From the NCBI RefSeq assembly GCF_023895975.1, contig NZ_JALBWM010000015.1:1-64000 (forward strand): 64,000 bases of DNA, given 5' to 3'. The notes below the pieces were generated by a model. It saw only the letters and a list, made by a program, of their open reading frames with translations. It made no database searches and was not told the DNA's origin. Source of the stretch: Microbulbifer okhotskensis (GTDB taxonomy: Bacteria > Pseudomonadota > Gammaproteobacteria > Pseudomonadales > Cellvibrionaceae). This document shows positions 9,465 through 18,982 of the stretch, piece after piece (the stretch's first letter is position 1; each line of letters opens with the position of its first letter). Made by a program: the position numbers and the translations under genes.

Positions 9465-11388
9465 TGCTCATTCTCTCAATAGTTTCTTTAAAAATTGTTA
9501 TTTGTGCGGGGTCGGCCTCGGCTCTTTCCAGGGCCTCGAGTGCGAGTTGGGCTCTATCTCTGTTGCCGGTCCCGAGGGCGAGCTGTATCCACTGCAGAGC
9601 GGAATCCTGCCTGGCGGTGTTATAGAGGGTGGCGTTTTCAAACGCCGTCATGGCCTCATCGGGCTGCTGCAATTTCAGGAGGCACAGGCCCAGCTTGTGC
9701 CAGTGTCTGCAGCAGGTGGGGCAGTATTCTAAAACCTGCTTTAAGTCGGCCGCCTCCGCAGCGTAGTTCTCGGTCGCCATAAATATTATGGCGCGAATGG
9801 TATAGCTGTGGTGTTCTTCGCTGTTGATGCGGATTGCGTGGTTAATATTTTCTAGGGCCTCATCTATTTTTTCTAGGCCGAATTGAGAGCCGGCCAGTAA
9901 CCTCAGTACCTTGCTAGATTCCGGATTGAAATGCCGGGCCTGCAGGAGCATTTTTTCCGCCCATTTAAATTTACTGTTGGCGTGTGCCGTCTCGCCGAGC
10001 TTAACTAGAGCCTCGTAGCCATTGCCGCCACTCATAACCGCAAGGTTGAGTGAGCGATTGAAGGCATTCTCTGCCGCCTCCGGCTGATCGATCGCTTCAT
10101 AGGCAAGTCCCAGTAGATAGTGAAACTCGCCATCCCGGTCGGCTTTGGAAAAAAATCCTGACTTGGTGAGAGGGAGAAGAAACTGAATCGCCTCGTGGTA
10201 GGCACCTGTCTCCAGATATCCCTCGGCTACATATCGCTGTTCGCGGGTGTCCTTTGGGTGTTTTTCCAGGTGCTCAAGGCCCTGCTGAATAATTTTTTGG
10301 TTGATTTGCACTAGCTGAATACGCGCTTCCATATCGAAGGGCACTTGCACCAGGGCCTGCTCATAGAGATGTTTGCTGGCGAATAGATCGTACCTTTGCA
10401 GGTAGCAGGCGGCGAGCCCCTTGAGTGCGAGGGGGTGCTCTTCATCGACGGCGAGGGCGGATTCATAGGCGCTGCACGCAGCGCTGAAATAGCCTTGGCG
10501 ATAGTACAGGTTGGCACTGCGCAGGTGCCCATCAATATTTCCACTAAAGGTATTATTGAGCTGTTCACTGTATTGTAACGCGCGCGCGATATCGCCCTCG
10601 TTTAAGTACAGGCTGGAGAGCAAACGGTAGAGCTCGGGGTCTTGTACGTTATGCCCTTGCAGGGCGCTCAGCAGGGCGTCGCGCTCATCGTCTTCTGGGG
10701 CATCGAGCAGATAGGTCAGCAGTTCGCGCTGGCGGAGATAGGTCTCGACTGTTTCCAGATCGCTGTTTTCTGGGAAGCGAATGTCCCGGTAGGACAGCCC
10801 CCAGCGACAGACGATGACACGATTTAACACGTAGCGTAGAAAGTCTTCCTCGAAATACTGTTGCAGCCAGCTGTGATTTTCCTCCCAGGCGAACTGGTTT
10901 TCCAGGTAGCTGATAACCTCGCTGGGGATAAAAGGGTTTCGGCCAATAAACTGCAATAGCCCCAGTGCTATGTGCTGGAGGACTTCCATATCCCAGGTTT
11001 TAGACTGGTCGAAAATAGCCTGCCAATTGCCGAGCTGTATCCGAGCATTAAAGTCTTCATAGAGCTCTACGACCGCCTGTTGTAACTCGGTCACTGCCTG
11101 TTCGCAGCTAACGCGGTCACTGTCGATGATTTCCCTCTGAGTATGGGGCGCGGCTTGAGCTGTGGTATTTTCTGCGGCCGGCACCGGGCTGGGCTGCGGC
11201 GGGCTTTGCTCCTGAGTGGGATGGTAGAACTTGGCTTCTTCAAGAGCCTCCTCATAGGCGAGGCGAAGCTGTTTGAAACCCTCGGGGTCCTCATCCGGAC
11301 GATGCTTTTTGAGTTTGGAGGCGTAGGCGCGCTTAATCGCCTTTTTATCCACTGTGGGGGATATGCCAATAATGTCCCAGCAGGTCAT
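9436..11388 (-). CDS. atypical J-domain protein with TPR repeats
   Basis: A 650-residue protein. Residues 1-60 form a J domain (CWDIIGI...IKRAYASKLKKHRPDEDPEGF), but the HPD signature reads H-R-P-D at 29-32, so the His that normally stimulates Hsp70 ATPase is replaced or displaced. A Pro/Gln-rich linker follows to about residue 95, then helical sequence, and TPR repeats fill about residues 230-610. No membrane segment is evident. It resembles DjlB/DjlC-type proteins, which work with the HscC Hsp70. The gene overlaps the DUF1266 gene downstream. No dedicated Hsp70 lies alongside; the hscA of the window is in the isc operon. Confidence 0.78.
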   Translation of the reverse strand: MTCWDIIGISPTVDKKAIKRAYASKLKKHRPDEDPEGFKQLRLAYEEALEEAKFYHPTQEQSPPQPSPVPAAENTTAQAAPHTQREIIDSDRVSCEQAVTELQQAVVELYEDFNARIQLGNWQAIFDQSKTWDMEVLQHIALGLLQFIGRNPFIPSEVISYLENQFAWEENHSWLQQYFEEDFLRYVLNRVIVCRWGLSYRDIRFPENSDLETVETYLRQRELLTYLLDAPEDDERDALLSALQGHNVQDPELYRLLSSLYLNEGDIARALQYSEQLNNTFSGNIDGHLRSANLYYRQGYFSAACSAYESALAVDEEHPLALKGLAACYLQRYDLFASKHLYEQALVQVPFDMEARIQLVQINQKIIQQGLEHLEKHPKDTREQRYVAEGYLETGAYHEAIQFLLPLTKSGFFSKADRDGEFHYLLGLAYEAIDQPEAAENAFNRSLNLAVMSGGNGYEALVKLGETAHANSKFKWAEKMLLQARHFNPESSKVLRLLAGSQFGLEKIDEALENINHAIRINSEEHHSYTIRAIIFMATENYAAEAADLKQVLEYCPTCCRHWHKLGLCLLKLQQPDEAMTAFENATLYNTARQDSALQWIQLALGTGNRDRAQLALEALERAEADPAQITIFKETIERMSSEVANEPNA

Positions 11389-11909
11389 TCTATTATCTCG
11401 TGTTGGGTAGGTTTTCTACAAATATTGTTTTGCTGTCTCTGTGAAATATTCAAGCTTGCGTATTTACTGCGCTGCTTACAACCTAACTCTAGGTGGCAGC
11501 GCCGGCGCGCAGTTGCTGTGACAGGCTTGGCAGATAGCTTTTGTGTGGGGCGTTATACACACTCGCGCTAGGCGTTTGAAGTGCATTTATTGCCAAAATT
11601 CAGCAATAGTGAAATATTACTATTTGTTTTTGTTTTTGTTTTTGTTTATGGGCGATAAATTTGAATTGTCAGCGGGCAATGGCTGTCATTTTAGTGCCAA
11701 TTACTGCCAGCCGCGTTTTCTGTGGGGCCGCCGCAAAGACCTACATGGCGCTCTGGTTGGGATCTTTTTGTGTGGTAAATGTCTCGCGATAATCGCGGTA
11801 ATTATGTCGCGATAATTGTATGCGGTAAAAAATTCCTGTCCTTTGGCCGTATTTGCAGGTGTACGGTTATATCGCCAAAATGGCTTGGCAGCAGGCGCTG
11901 GTAAAAGTG
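11389..11909. other. intergenic stretch: simple repeat and palindromes, no clear gene
   Basis: This upstream region of the J-domain gene holds a short GTTTTT repeat (about 11626-11647) and, at 11785-11816, two nested palindromes (CGCGAT-A-ATCGCG, then AATTAT-GTCGCG-ATAATT). Open frames here have no family resemblance or ribosome binding site. The palindromes could be protein binding sites; nothing further can be said. Confidence 0.4.
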
Positions 11910-12056
11910 TCAGAACTCGGCAGTGATAGGCGAAACTGGGGCCTGTTCGCGCTTGTAGAATTGGCCGGGCTCGCAGGCGGCAACTTCTGTTACATAAGAG
12001 CGGTATACAGCTGATGGACAGCGATCTTGCCAGTGCTTAAAGGCGATGGCGGCCAT
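11910..12056 (-). CDS. possible small ORF or gene remnant
   Basis: A 48-residue frame starting at an internal ATG. The same frame is open a further 14 codons upstream to a TAG without a standard start codon. Composition looks coding (GC-rich third positions, balanced residues, ending ...QAPVSPITAEF). No family was recognised and no good ribosome binding site is seen, so it may be the tail of a decayed gene. Confidence 0.25.
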   Translation of the reverse strand: MAAIAFKHWQDRCPSAVYRSYVTEVAACEPGQFYKREQAPVSPITAEF

Positions 12057-12154
12057 ATTGGCTGAGGTTTCCCGATAGTCGACATCGGGGGTTAAAATGA
12101 TTGTGTCAGTACTCTGGCACTAGTGGTAACGGAGGGCGGTGAAGGGTGAACGCA

Positions 12155-12361
12155 CTAGTCGCCGCTATCGCTATCGCCGCTGTAATACGCTTCGCTGTAC
12201 TCAAGCGCATCTTCATCGTCGCTCAGGCCTATACGGATTCTCTTCTTTTTCTTCTTGGTCTTTTTCTTCTTTTTGTCGAGCCCGAATAGTGCCCTGACCA
12301 GTGCGACCAGGTAAAAAGTAAAGAGTGCGATAATAATAACGACTATTAAAAGTACGAACAT
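12155..12361 (-). CDS. small single-span membrane protein with Lys-rich and acidic tail
   Basis: A 68-residue protein. Residues 2-27 form one hydrophobic span (rich in Leu, Val and Ile), then a stretch with about 12 lysines between residues 31 and 42, then an acidic, Tyr/Ser-containing tail ending in SGDSDSGD. The ATG is preceded by AGGAAAGGA at good spacing, which supports translation. The charge block after the span predicts an N-out, C-in topology by the positive-inside rule. No family was recognised; it is probably a membrane-anchored small protein of unknown partner. Confidence 0.6.
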   Translation of the reverse strand: MFVLLIVVIIIALFTFYLVALVRALFGLDKKKKKTKKKKKRIRIGLSDDEDALEYSEAYYSGDSDSGD

Positions 12362-12806
12362 ATAGAGTCCTTTCCTGTTTGAGTGTCAGTTCCGCTGATA
12401 CTGTTGCAAGGCAGGGGTGGTAGCCGCAAGCAAGAGTTGCGCGAACACTAAAACAAATGGCTACTAGCGGCACTGGTATCGCCCTATTTGCAAAACATCA
12501 CCGGAGTGATCTTTATGGGGCGCCAAAAGTGCGAAGCGCAGCACTATATTGTGGGCGGGCAGTAGCGACAAGCACTTAGTGCAGATTTATATCGGCAGAG
12601 AGAGGTGGTCGATATAAAGCGGTAAATACGTCCACTTGAGCGCTCGTTTGTGCCGAAGCCGGGGGCGATCTATACATTTACCAGACGGCATTGCCAGCGT
12701 GTATCGAGCGTTTTCCCCGAGCCCGGCGCCGCAAGGATAGATGCTTTTGTTCGCAGGGCCTGACCGTGGATTGCTCGGGCGCGGCAGGAAAAGGCATGCA
12801 GAGACG
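12362..12806. other. intergenic stretch without recognised gene
   Basis: Between the small membrane protein and the argS 3' end no credible coding frame or RNA gene is visible. Short open frames on both strands lack support. The small membrane protein's promoter presumably lies near 12380-12450. Confidence 0.4.
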
Positions 12807-12836
12807 GCAGAGGGCGGTGGCCACCCCACCCTCTGC
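12807..12836 (-). terminator. hairpin after argS
   Basis: Arms GCAGAGGG (12807-12814) and CCCTCTGC (12829-12836) enclose a second self-complementary GGTGGCCACC. It sits just after the argS stop. There is no T run, so it is either a factor-assisted terminator or a 3'-end stabilising hairpin. Confidence 0.4.
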
Positions 12837-12845
12837 GCACGCAGC

Positions 12846-14582
12846 TTACATTTGCTCCATTACCTCAATACCGAGCAGATCGAGGCCGGCGGTCAGTGTG
12901 CGCGCGACCAGGTTGCACAGCTGTAGGCGGCTGTGTTTCTGCGTTTCGCTGATGCCTTCTTTTAGCACCGGACAGGCTTCGTAGAAACGCATATAAGCAC
13001 TGGCCAGCTCGTACAGGTAGGTGCAGAGCACATGTGGGAAGGTGTCTTTGGCTACCTGATCCAGGACTTCGCCAAATTGGCTTAATTTAATTGCCAGAGC
13101 GCGTTCCTGAGGGCTTTCCAGTTGGATATCGCCCTTCAGCTCGCCGGGCTCGATACCGGCTTTACGGAAAATACTGCGTACACGGGTGTAGGCATACTGT
13201 AGGTAGGGGGCGGTGTTGCCTTCGAAGCTGAGCATGGATTCCCAGTTAAAGATGTAATCATTGGTGCGGGTTTTGCTCAGGTCGGCATATTTCACCGCGC
13301 CGATGCCCACCTTGCGAGCGATCTCCGTACAGGTTGCTACGTCCAGCTCGGGGTTTTTCTCGGCGACCAGTTTTTCCGCTCGCTCTACCGCTTCGTCGAG
13401 CAGGGCGGCCAGTTTGACAGTACCTCCGCTACGGGTTTTAAACGGTTTGCCGTCGTCGCCCATCATGGTGCCGAAGGCGCAGTGCTCAAGGGAAACCGCC
13501 TCTGGCAAAAAGCCGGCTTTGCGCGAGGCGACAAAGGCCTGTTGCAGGTGCAGAGATTGGCGCGCATCTACCACGTAGAGAATACGGTCGGCCTCAAGCT
13601 GGTTGGCACGGTAGCGGATGGCGGCCAGGTCGGTGGTGGCATACAGATAACCCCCGCCTTTTTTCTGAATGATCATTGGGCTGGGGTTGCCCTCTTTGTC
13701 CGCCATTTCTTGCAGGAAGACGACGATAGCGCCCTGGTCTTCTATTGCGATGCCGTTATCCAGCAGTTCTTTGACCAGCACCGGTAAGTCGTTGTTGTAC
13801 TGGCTCTCAGCGTAGACATCTTCCTGCTTGAGGGTAACGTTCAGCTTGGAATAAATATCTTCACAGTGGCTGATGGAGATTTCGATAAACTGTTTCCACA
13901 ATTTCAGGCACTGCTCGTCGCCGCCCTGCAATTTTACTACGTAGTCTCGGGCGCGGTCGGCAAAGTCTTTCTCATCGTCAAAGCGTACCTTGGCTTCGCG
14001 ATAGAAAACTTCCAGATCTGCCAGGGCAACTTGGGCATCGCTATCGGCCAGTTTGTCGGATAGATGTGCCAGCAACATGCCGAACTGGGTACCCCAGTCA
14101 CCCATATGGTTCTGACGCACAACATGATGGCCCTGGAACTCCAGCAGGCGTGCCAGAGCATCGCCAATAATCGTGGTACGCAAATGGCCCACGTGCATTT
14201 CTTTGGCCAGGTTGGGGTGGGAGTAGTCGATCACTACGGTCTTTGGATCTTTTGCTGAGGCGATATTCAGGCGGGGGTCTTGTTGTGCTGCTAACAGTTG
14301 CTGCCCCAGCCACGGCTCGCTCAGGTGGATATTCAGAAAGCCCGGCCCGGCGATCTCGACCTTCTCGATCATGTCGCCCTTGTCCAGCTGCTTCAGAATC
14401 TTACTGGCTAGCTCGCGGGGATTGGTGCCCATACGCTTGGCGGCACCCATGGCACCGTTGGCCTGGTAGTCGCCAAATCCGGCTTTTTTCGCAGGTGCTA
14501 CGACGGGGCCACATGCTTCGGGGATACCGGCGGCGAGCATGGCGGCCTGGAATTTGTCGGAGAGGAGTTGGCGAATATTCAT
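12846..14582 (-). CDS. argS: arginyl-tRNA synthetase
   Basis: A 578-residue class I aminoacyl-tRNA synthetase that charges tRNA-Arg. The N-terminal Add1 domain is followed by [15 protein letters not shown], which contains the HIGH-type motif HVGH (130-133). [13 protein letters not shown] is the characteristic ArgRS segment. The C-terminal anticodon-binding domain includes [14 protein letters not shown]. The KMSK loop is the degenerate ArgRS form (KTRSGG). Length matches the family. It is divergent from sbcB, with a 170-nt shared promoter region. Confidence 0.97.
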   Translation of the reverse strand: MNIRQLLSDKFQAAMLAAGIPEACGPVVAPAKKAGFGDYQANGAMGAAKRMGTNPRELASKILKQLDKGDMIEKVEIAGPGFLNIHLSEPWLGQQLLAAQQDPRLNIASAKDPKTVVIDYSHPNLAKEMHVGHLRTTIIGDALARLLEFQGHHVVRQNHMGDWGTQFGMLLAHLSDKLADSDAQVALADLEVFYREAKVRFDDEKDFADRARDYVVKLQGGDEQCLKLWKQFIEISISHCEDIYSKLNVTLKQEDVYAESQYNNDLPVLVKELLDNGIAIEDQGAIVVFLQEMADKEGNPSPMIIQKKGGGYLYATTDLAAIRYRANQLEADRILYVVDARQSLHLQQAFVASRKAGFLPEAVSLEHCAFGTMMGDDGKPFKTRSGGTVKLAALLDEAVERAEKLVAEKNPELDVATCTEIARKVGIGAVKYADLSKTRTNDYIFNWESMLSFEGNTAPYLQYAYTRVRSIFRKAGIEPGELKGDIQLESPQERALAIKLSQFGEVLDQVAKDTFPHVLCTYLYELASAYMRFYEACPVLKEGISETQKHSRLQLCNLVARTLTAGLDLLGIEVMEQM

Positions 14583-14752
14583 AGAGTGAAGTGCTGTCTT
14601 AAATTCGTGGAAACGCAGAATTTTAATGGGCGGGGGCGTCTTTGCAACCAGCGTTTGCAGTGCGTGTTGATTTGCGGTGGCTTAAATCTGTGGATAGGTG
14701 TCCAGATGGCACGACGCTCGGTGGTATGATGCCGCCAAATTATGGAGGTACC

Positions 14753-16180
14753 GTGAGCTCAACCACACTTTATTGGCACGACTATGAAACCTGGGGCACA
14801 AACCCGGGAGCAGACAAACCGGCGCAGTTTGCCGGCATTAGGACCGACGAAGCGCTGAATGTCGTTGGTGAGCCATTGATGATTTACTGCCGTCCCCCGG
14901 CGGACTGCCTGCCACAGCCGATGGCCTGCATGGTGACTGGCATCAGTCCGCAAAAAGCGCTGGTTGAGGGTGTGCCGGAAATCGAGTTTATCCAGCGTGT
15001 TCTCGCGGAACTGGGTGCGCCTGGAACCTGTGGTGTGGGCTATAACAGTTTGCGTTTTGATGACGAAGTCACCCGCTACACCCTGTATCGCAATCTGCTC
15101 GATCCCTATGAGCGCGAATGGCGCTCAGGTAACAGTCGCTGGGACATTATCGATATGGTGCGCCTCACTTATGCGTTGCGTCCACAAGGTATTGAGTGGC
15201 CGACCCGCGAAAACGGTGCACCGTCCTTCCGTCTGGAAGAGCTGACCGCCGCCAATGGTATAGCGCACGAGGGGGCCCATGATGCGTTGTCGGATGTACA
15301 CGCCACTATCGATTTGGCGCGAATGATCCGCAAACAACAGCCAAAGCTATACGATTATGTGTTTCGCCTGCGTCGCAAGCAGGAAGTGGCCAAGATGATC
15401 GATATGCGTGAACGCCGCCCGTTGCTACATATCTCTGGTAAGGTCTCCGCAAGCCATGGGCATTTGACCTATGTGATGCCTCTGGCCAGCCACCCAGTGA
15501 ACCGCAATGCCATTATCGTTGCCAATCTGGCGATGGACCCTGAACCTTTACTCAACCTGGATGCCGATGCCCTGCGCGAGCGTCTCTATACCGCCCGCGA
15601 CCAGCTTGGCGAGGGCGAGCTGCCGGTGGGGTTGAAACTGATTCACCTGAATAAATGCCCGATACTGGCCCCGGCCAAGATGCTCGATGATAAGCGTGCC
15701 ACAGAACTGGGCATTGATCGCGCTGCCTGCGAGGCCAACTGGCAGAAGCTGAAGGGTATCGACCTGACTGAGAAACTGCACACTGTGTTCCTCGACCGGG
15801 AGTTTCCACAAAAAGATGTGGAGGCCGATCTGTATGGTGGCTTTCTCAGTGATGCCGATCGCGATATTTGCCGCGAGCTGCACCGGGGCTTGGCGGCACG
15901 AGGGCCCGAGGCATTAGCTGGTGAGGTGCCCTTTACTGACAAACGCTTGCCAGAGTTGCTGTTTCGGATGCGTGCGCGCAATTTCCCTGAGACCCTGTCC
16001 GAAGAGGAGCAGCAGCGCTGGCAAATCTGGTGTTTTCAGCGCCTAACCGATTCCTCCACCGGGGCTTCTATTACCCTGGAGGACTATTTCCGCCAATTGT
16101 CCGAACTGCGCGTGCAGTACCCTGAGCGGTCTGCATTGCTTACCGAATTGGAAAACTGGGGCGATAACCTGTTGGCCTGA
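14753..16180 (+). CDS. sbcB: exodeoxyribonuclease I
   Basis: A 3'-5' single-strand DNA exonuclease that works in mismatch repair and recombination. It is a DEDDh enzyme: Asp10 and Glu12 in HDYETWG, Asp103 in the SLRFDDE segment, and His176 and Asp181 in HDALSDVHATIDLA. The GTG at 14753 is chosen because TGGAGGT lies directly upstream; it gives 475 residues, equal to the E. coli enzyme, and puts the first Asp at the expected place. Longer in-frame starts would add a tail not seen in the family. The extended SH3-like and helical C-terminal parts are present. Confidence 0.95.
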   Translation: MSSTTLYWHDYETWGTNPGADKPAQFAGIRTDEALNVVGEPLMIYCRPPADCLPQPMACMVTGISPQKALVEGVPEIEFIQRVLAELGAPGTCGVGYNSLRFDDEVTRYTLYRNLLDPYEREWRSGNSRWDIIDMVRLTYALRPQGIEWPTRENGAPSFRLEELTAANGIAHEGAHDALSDVHATIDLARMIRKQQPKLYDYVFRLRRKQEVAKMIDMRERRPLLHISGKVSASHGHLTYVMPLASHPVNRNAIIVANLAMDPEPLLNLDADALRERLYTARDQLGEGELPVGLKLIHLNKCPILAPAKMLDDKRATELGIDRAACEANWQKLKGIDLTEKLHTVFLDREFPQKDVEADLYGGFLSDADRDICRELHRGLAARGPEALAGEVPFTDKRLPELLFRMRARNFPETLSEEEQQRWQIWCFQRLTDSSTGASITLEDYFRQLSELRVQYPERSALLTELENWGDNLLA

Positions 16181-16291
16181 CCCTGGCTTTTCCCGCCAGC
16201 GGTGTATCCAGACTGGGCTCTGTTACAGGGCCCGAGTAGAATGCCGCTCGCGAAAACCCGGCGCCCACAAGGCGCAACCACTGGAGTAACC

Positions 16292-17308
16292 ATGGACTTT
16301 ATCGGAGCCAATATTCTGTCCGTCAGCCAGTTCGAACGTGCCGACATTGAGCGCGTTTTCAATGTAGCTGACGCCATGACGCCCTATGCTCAGCGCGACA
16401 AGGTAACGCGTGTACTGGAAGGAGCAATACTCGGCAATATGTTTATGGAGCCGAGCACTCGGACTCGTCTCAGTTTTGGTGCGGCTTTTAATCTGCTCGG
16501 CGGTACTGTCCGCGAGACAGTGGGTATTACTGCCAGTGCAATGGCCAAAGGCGAATCCCTTTACGATACCGCACGGGTGCTTTCGGGCTACAGCGATGTG
16601 GTCTGTATGCGCCACCCCAAAGAGGGGTCAGTTGCGGAATTTGCTGCGGCAAGTCGTGTGCCGGTGGTCAATGGTGGCGATGGTGCTAATGAGCACCCGA
16701 CCCAGGCATTGCTGGATCTATATACGATACGTAAAGAGCTGGCCGGAAATAGCCGCACACTGGATGATTTCCGTATTGCCATGATCGGCGACCTCAAGCA
16801 CGGTCGTACTGTTCACTCACTGTGCAAGCTACTGTGCTTGTTCGACAAGGTGCAGATTACTCTGGTGTCACCGCCGGAACTGGCGATGCCCGAGGCGATT
16901 GTGGAAAAACTGCGAGCAGTGGGTCATGAGGTGACGGTCACAGACCAACTGGAAACGTCGATCGCCCACGTGGATATCGTTTATTCCACCCGCATACAAG
17001 AAGAGCGTTTTTCCTCTCAGGATGAAGCCAATCGCTACCGCGGCCGCTTTCGTTTGAACCGGGCGATTTTCACCCAATATGCACAGCCCAACACTGTGAT
17101 TATGCACCCGCTGCCACGGGATTCACGCGCTGAGGCCAACGAGTTGGATACCGACTTAAATGAGCACCCCAGTCTGGCAATTTTCCGCCAAACGGATAAC
17201 GGTTTATTAGTACGTATGGCGCTGTTTGCGATGTTGCTCGGTGTTGAGAGTCAAGTGGAAAAATACTCCCGCGAAGTGAACTGGTTTAGCCGGCGCAATC
17301 GTATATAA
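16292..17308 (+). CDS. pyrB: aspartate carbamoyltransferase catalytic chain
   Basis: It transfers the carbamoyl group from carbamoyl phosphate to aspartate, the committed step of pyrimidine synthesis. The protein has 338 residues. The carbamoyl-phosphate motif STRTR is at 55-59, HPTQALLDLY in the middle, and the HPLPR motif is near residue 275. The ATG at 16292 has TGGAG upstream and is preferred over an in-frame start 30 codons earlier whose extra sequence is unlike the family. No pyrI regulatory chain and no pyrC-like partner is adjacent. It lies 110 nt after sbcB and may have its own promoter in the gap. Confidence 0.95.
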   Translation: MDFIGANILSVSQFERADIERVFNVADAMTPYAQRDKVTRVLEGAILGNMFMEPSTRTRLSFGAAFNLLGGTVRETVGITASAMAKGESLYDTARVLSGYSDVVCMRHPKEGSVAEFAAASRVPVVNGGDGANEHPTQALLDLYTIRKELAGNSRTLDDFRIAMIGDLKHGRTVHSLCKLLCLFDKVQITLVSPPELAMPEAIVEKLRAVGHEVTVTDQLETSIAHVDIVYSTRIQEERFSSQDEANRYRGRFRLNRAIFTQYAQPNTVIMHPLPRDSRAEANELDTDLNEHPSLAIFRQTDNGLLVRMALFAMLLGVESQVEKYSREVNWFSRRNRI

Positions 17309-17360
17309 ACCGCTTGACTGCGGGCCGAGTGCTTGACTCAAGGCGGAAATAAATAAAATT

Positions 17361-17395
17361 CCGGCTATTTCTGTTAATCTGAAGAGGTTAGCCGG
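17361..17395 (+). terminator. weak hairpin after pyrB
   Basis: Arms CCGGCTA (17361-17367) and TAGCCGG (17389-17395) with a 21-nt loop, followed by GCATTTTG. It is a modest terminator candidate between pyrB and nfeD. Confidence 0.35.
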
Positions 17396-17503
17396 GCATT
17401 TTGATTCCGGCGTAAAAATTGGTAGTGGCGATGGCTGTTACCATTGATCCATAGTGGTGTTGATTGTCAGTGCTACACCGGATATGGCATCAGGGACAGA
17501 TGC

Positions 17504-18928
17504 ATGCCGAAACAAAATTCGACCGCCGTTTTTTTTCGTGGCGTCGCTATCCTGGCGCTGCTCTTCACTTTTTTGATTTGTAAAAGTGCCGCCCAGGAAG
17601 GACCTTTCCCCCATGTGGGAATACTAACGATTGATGGCGCTATAGGTCCCTCAACAACCGATTATTTTAAGCGGGCCCTGGCAGAAGCGATGGAGCGCGG
17701 GGCGGAACTCGTTATATTGCATTTGGATACCCCCGGCGGCCTCGATGCTGCGTCGAGGGATATTATTCAGCATATCCTCGCCTCACCTATTCCTGTTGCC
17801 ACCTATGTTTATCCCTCTGGTGCCCGCGCTGCTAGCGCGGGCACTTATATTCTCTATGCCAGCCAAATTGCCGCGATGGCTCCCGCTACCACCTTGGGGG
17901 CGGCAACGCCGGTACAAATTGGTGGCTCGCAGGGCGCACCGATGCCAGGAAATAAGCCCGAAGAAGAGAATAAAGGCAAGGCGAGGGAGGAAGACAGCGA
18001 TACTGAAAAAAAGGAAAAGCCGCTCTCTGGAACCGCTATGGAGCGAAAGATCGTCAATGACTCAGTCGCTTTTATCAGGGGCTTGGCCCAGCGCCATGGG
18101 CGCAATGCGGACTGGGCAGAAAAAGCCGTGCGCGAAGCGGCGACTCTGACCGCTCCCGAAGCTTTAAAAATGAATGTAATCGATATAGTGGCAGACAATG
18201 ATGCAGATCTTTTGCGTCAGCTCGCCGGCAGAAAGGTTTTGTTAGACTCCGGTGATTTTATCATTCCAAAAAATATCGTTGAGTTGCCGACAGAGAGCTA
18301 TGAACCGGATTGGCGAAATGAATTATTAGCTCTGATTACCAACCCTCAAGTGGCCTATATTTTGTTACTGGTTGGTATTTATGGGCTGATTTTTGAAGGA
18401 TACAGTCCTGGCGCTTTTGTGCCGGGTATTGTCGGGGTTATATGTCTCCTTCTGGCATTTTATGCATTACAGTTACTGCCAATTAATTATGCGGGATTGG
18501 CGTTGATCGTTGTGGGCGCATTGTTGATTGTTGGAGAAGCCTTTATGCCGAGCTTCGGTGCCCTGGGAATAGGGGGAATTATTGCCCTGATTATTGGTTC
18601 TGTAATGCTGATTGACAGTGATGTGCCAGGGATGCAGGTCTCGAAACAGTTAATTGGCGCTGTAGCGGGCGTCAGTGGTCTATTTTTATTAATGCTGTTA
18701 ACCGCCATAGGACGCAGCTTGCGTCAACCCAAAGTGCCTGCTGACCAGGCTTTTGTTGGGCGTACAGCGTTGGTCAGTAATGTGATGGACGCAGGAATCC
18801 TGGTGCATCTTGATGGTGAAATCTGGCGGGCGACCAGTGATGAGTCTCTGAAACAGGGGCAGCGGGTGCGTGTGGTGGCCCAGCATGGATTGGTGCTACA
18901 TGTTAAGGCAGAGTTGTCACAGCGATAA
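17504..18928 (+). CDS. NfeD-family membrane serine protease (ClpP class)
   Basis: A 475-residue membrane protein. A signal peptide or first span covers about residues 9-30. A ClpP/SppA-like domain follows, with HLDTPGG and the nucleophile in ARAASAGTY (Ser111). A charged Lys/Glu-rich insert lies near 150-185, then four or five membrane spans (about 285-415), and a C-terminal OB-fold NfeD domain. The family cleaves the C-terminal hydrophobic part of partner stomatin-like proteins in archaea. The ATG at 17504 has AGGGACAG upstream. The next gene, 54 nt on, encodes such a partner, so the two form the classic nfeD-slipin operon acting on membrane quality or microdomains. Confidence 0.9.
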   Translation: MPKQNSTAVFFRGVAILALLFTFLICKSAAQEGPFPHVGILTIDGAIGPSTTDYFKRALAEAMERGAELVILHLDTPGGLDAASRDIIQHILASPIPVATYVYPSGARAASAGTYILYASQIAAMAPATTLGAATPVQIGGSQGAPMPGNKPEEENKGKAREEDSDTEKKEKPLSGTAMERKIVNDSVAFIRGLAQRHGRNADWAEKAVREAATLTAPEALKMNVIDIVADNDADLLRQLAGRKVLLDSGDFIIPKNIVELPTESYEPDWRNELLALITNPQVAYILLLVGIYGLIFEGYSPGAFVPGIVGVICLLLAFYALQLLPINYAGLALIVVGALLIVGEAFMPSFGALGIGGIIALIIGSVMLIDSDVPGMQVSKQLIGAVAGVSGLFLLMLLTAIGRSLRQPKVPADQAFVGRTALVSNVMDAGILVHLDGEIWRATSDESLKQGQRVRVVAQHGLVLHVKAELSQR

Positions 18929-18982
18929 TTTGAGCCACGTTTGGGGTTCAATATTTTTCAGGTGAAAAATAGGGAGAGTTAA

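Noticed and set aside
11626..11647. GTTTTT repeat as a CRISPR or phase-variation element
   Set aside because: Under four short units, no spacers, and not inside a gene or clear promoter.
11543..11815. 90-codon open frame on the plus strand
   Set aside because: It spans the GTTTTT simple repeat, has no ribosome binding site and no family resemblance.
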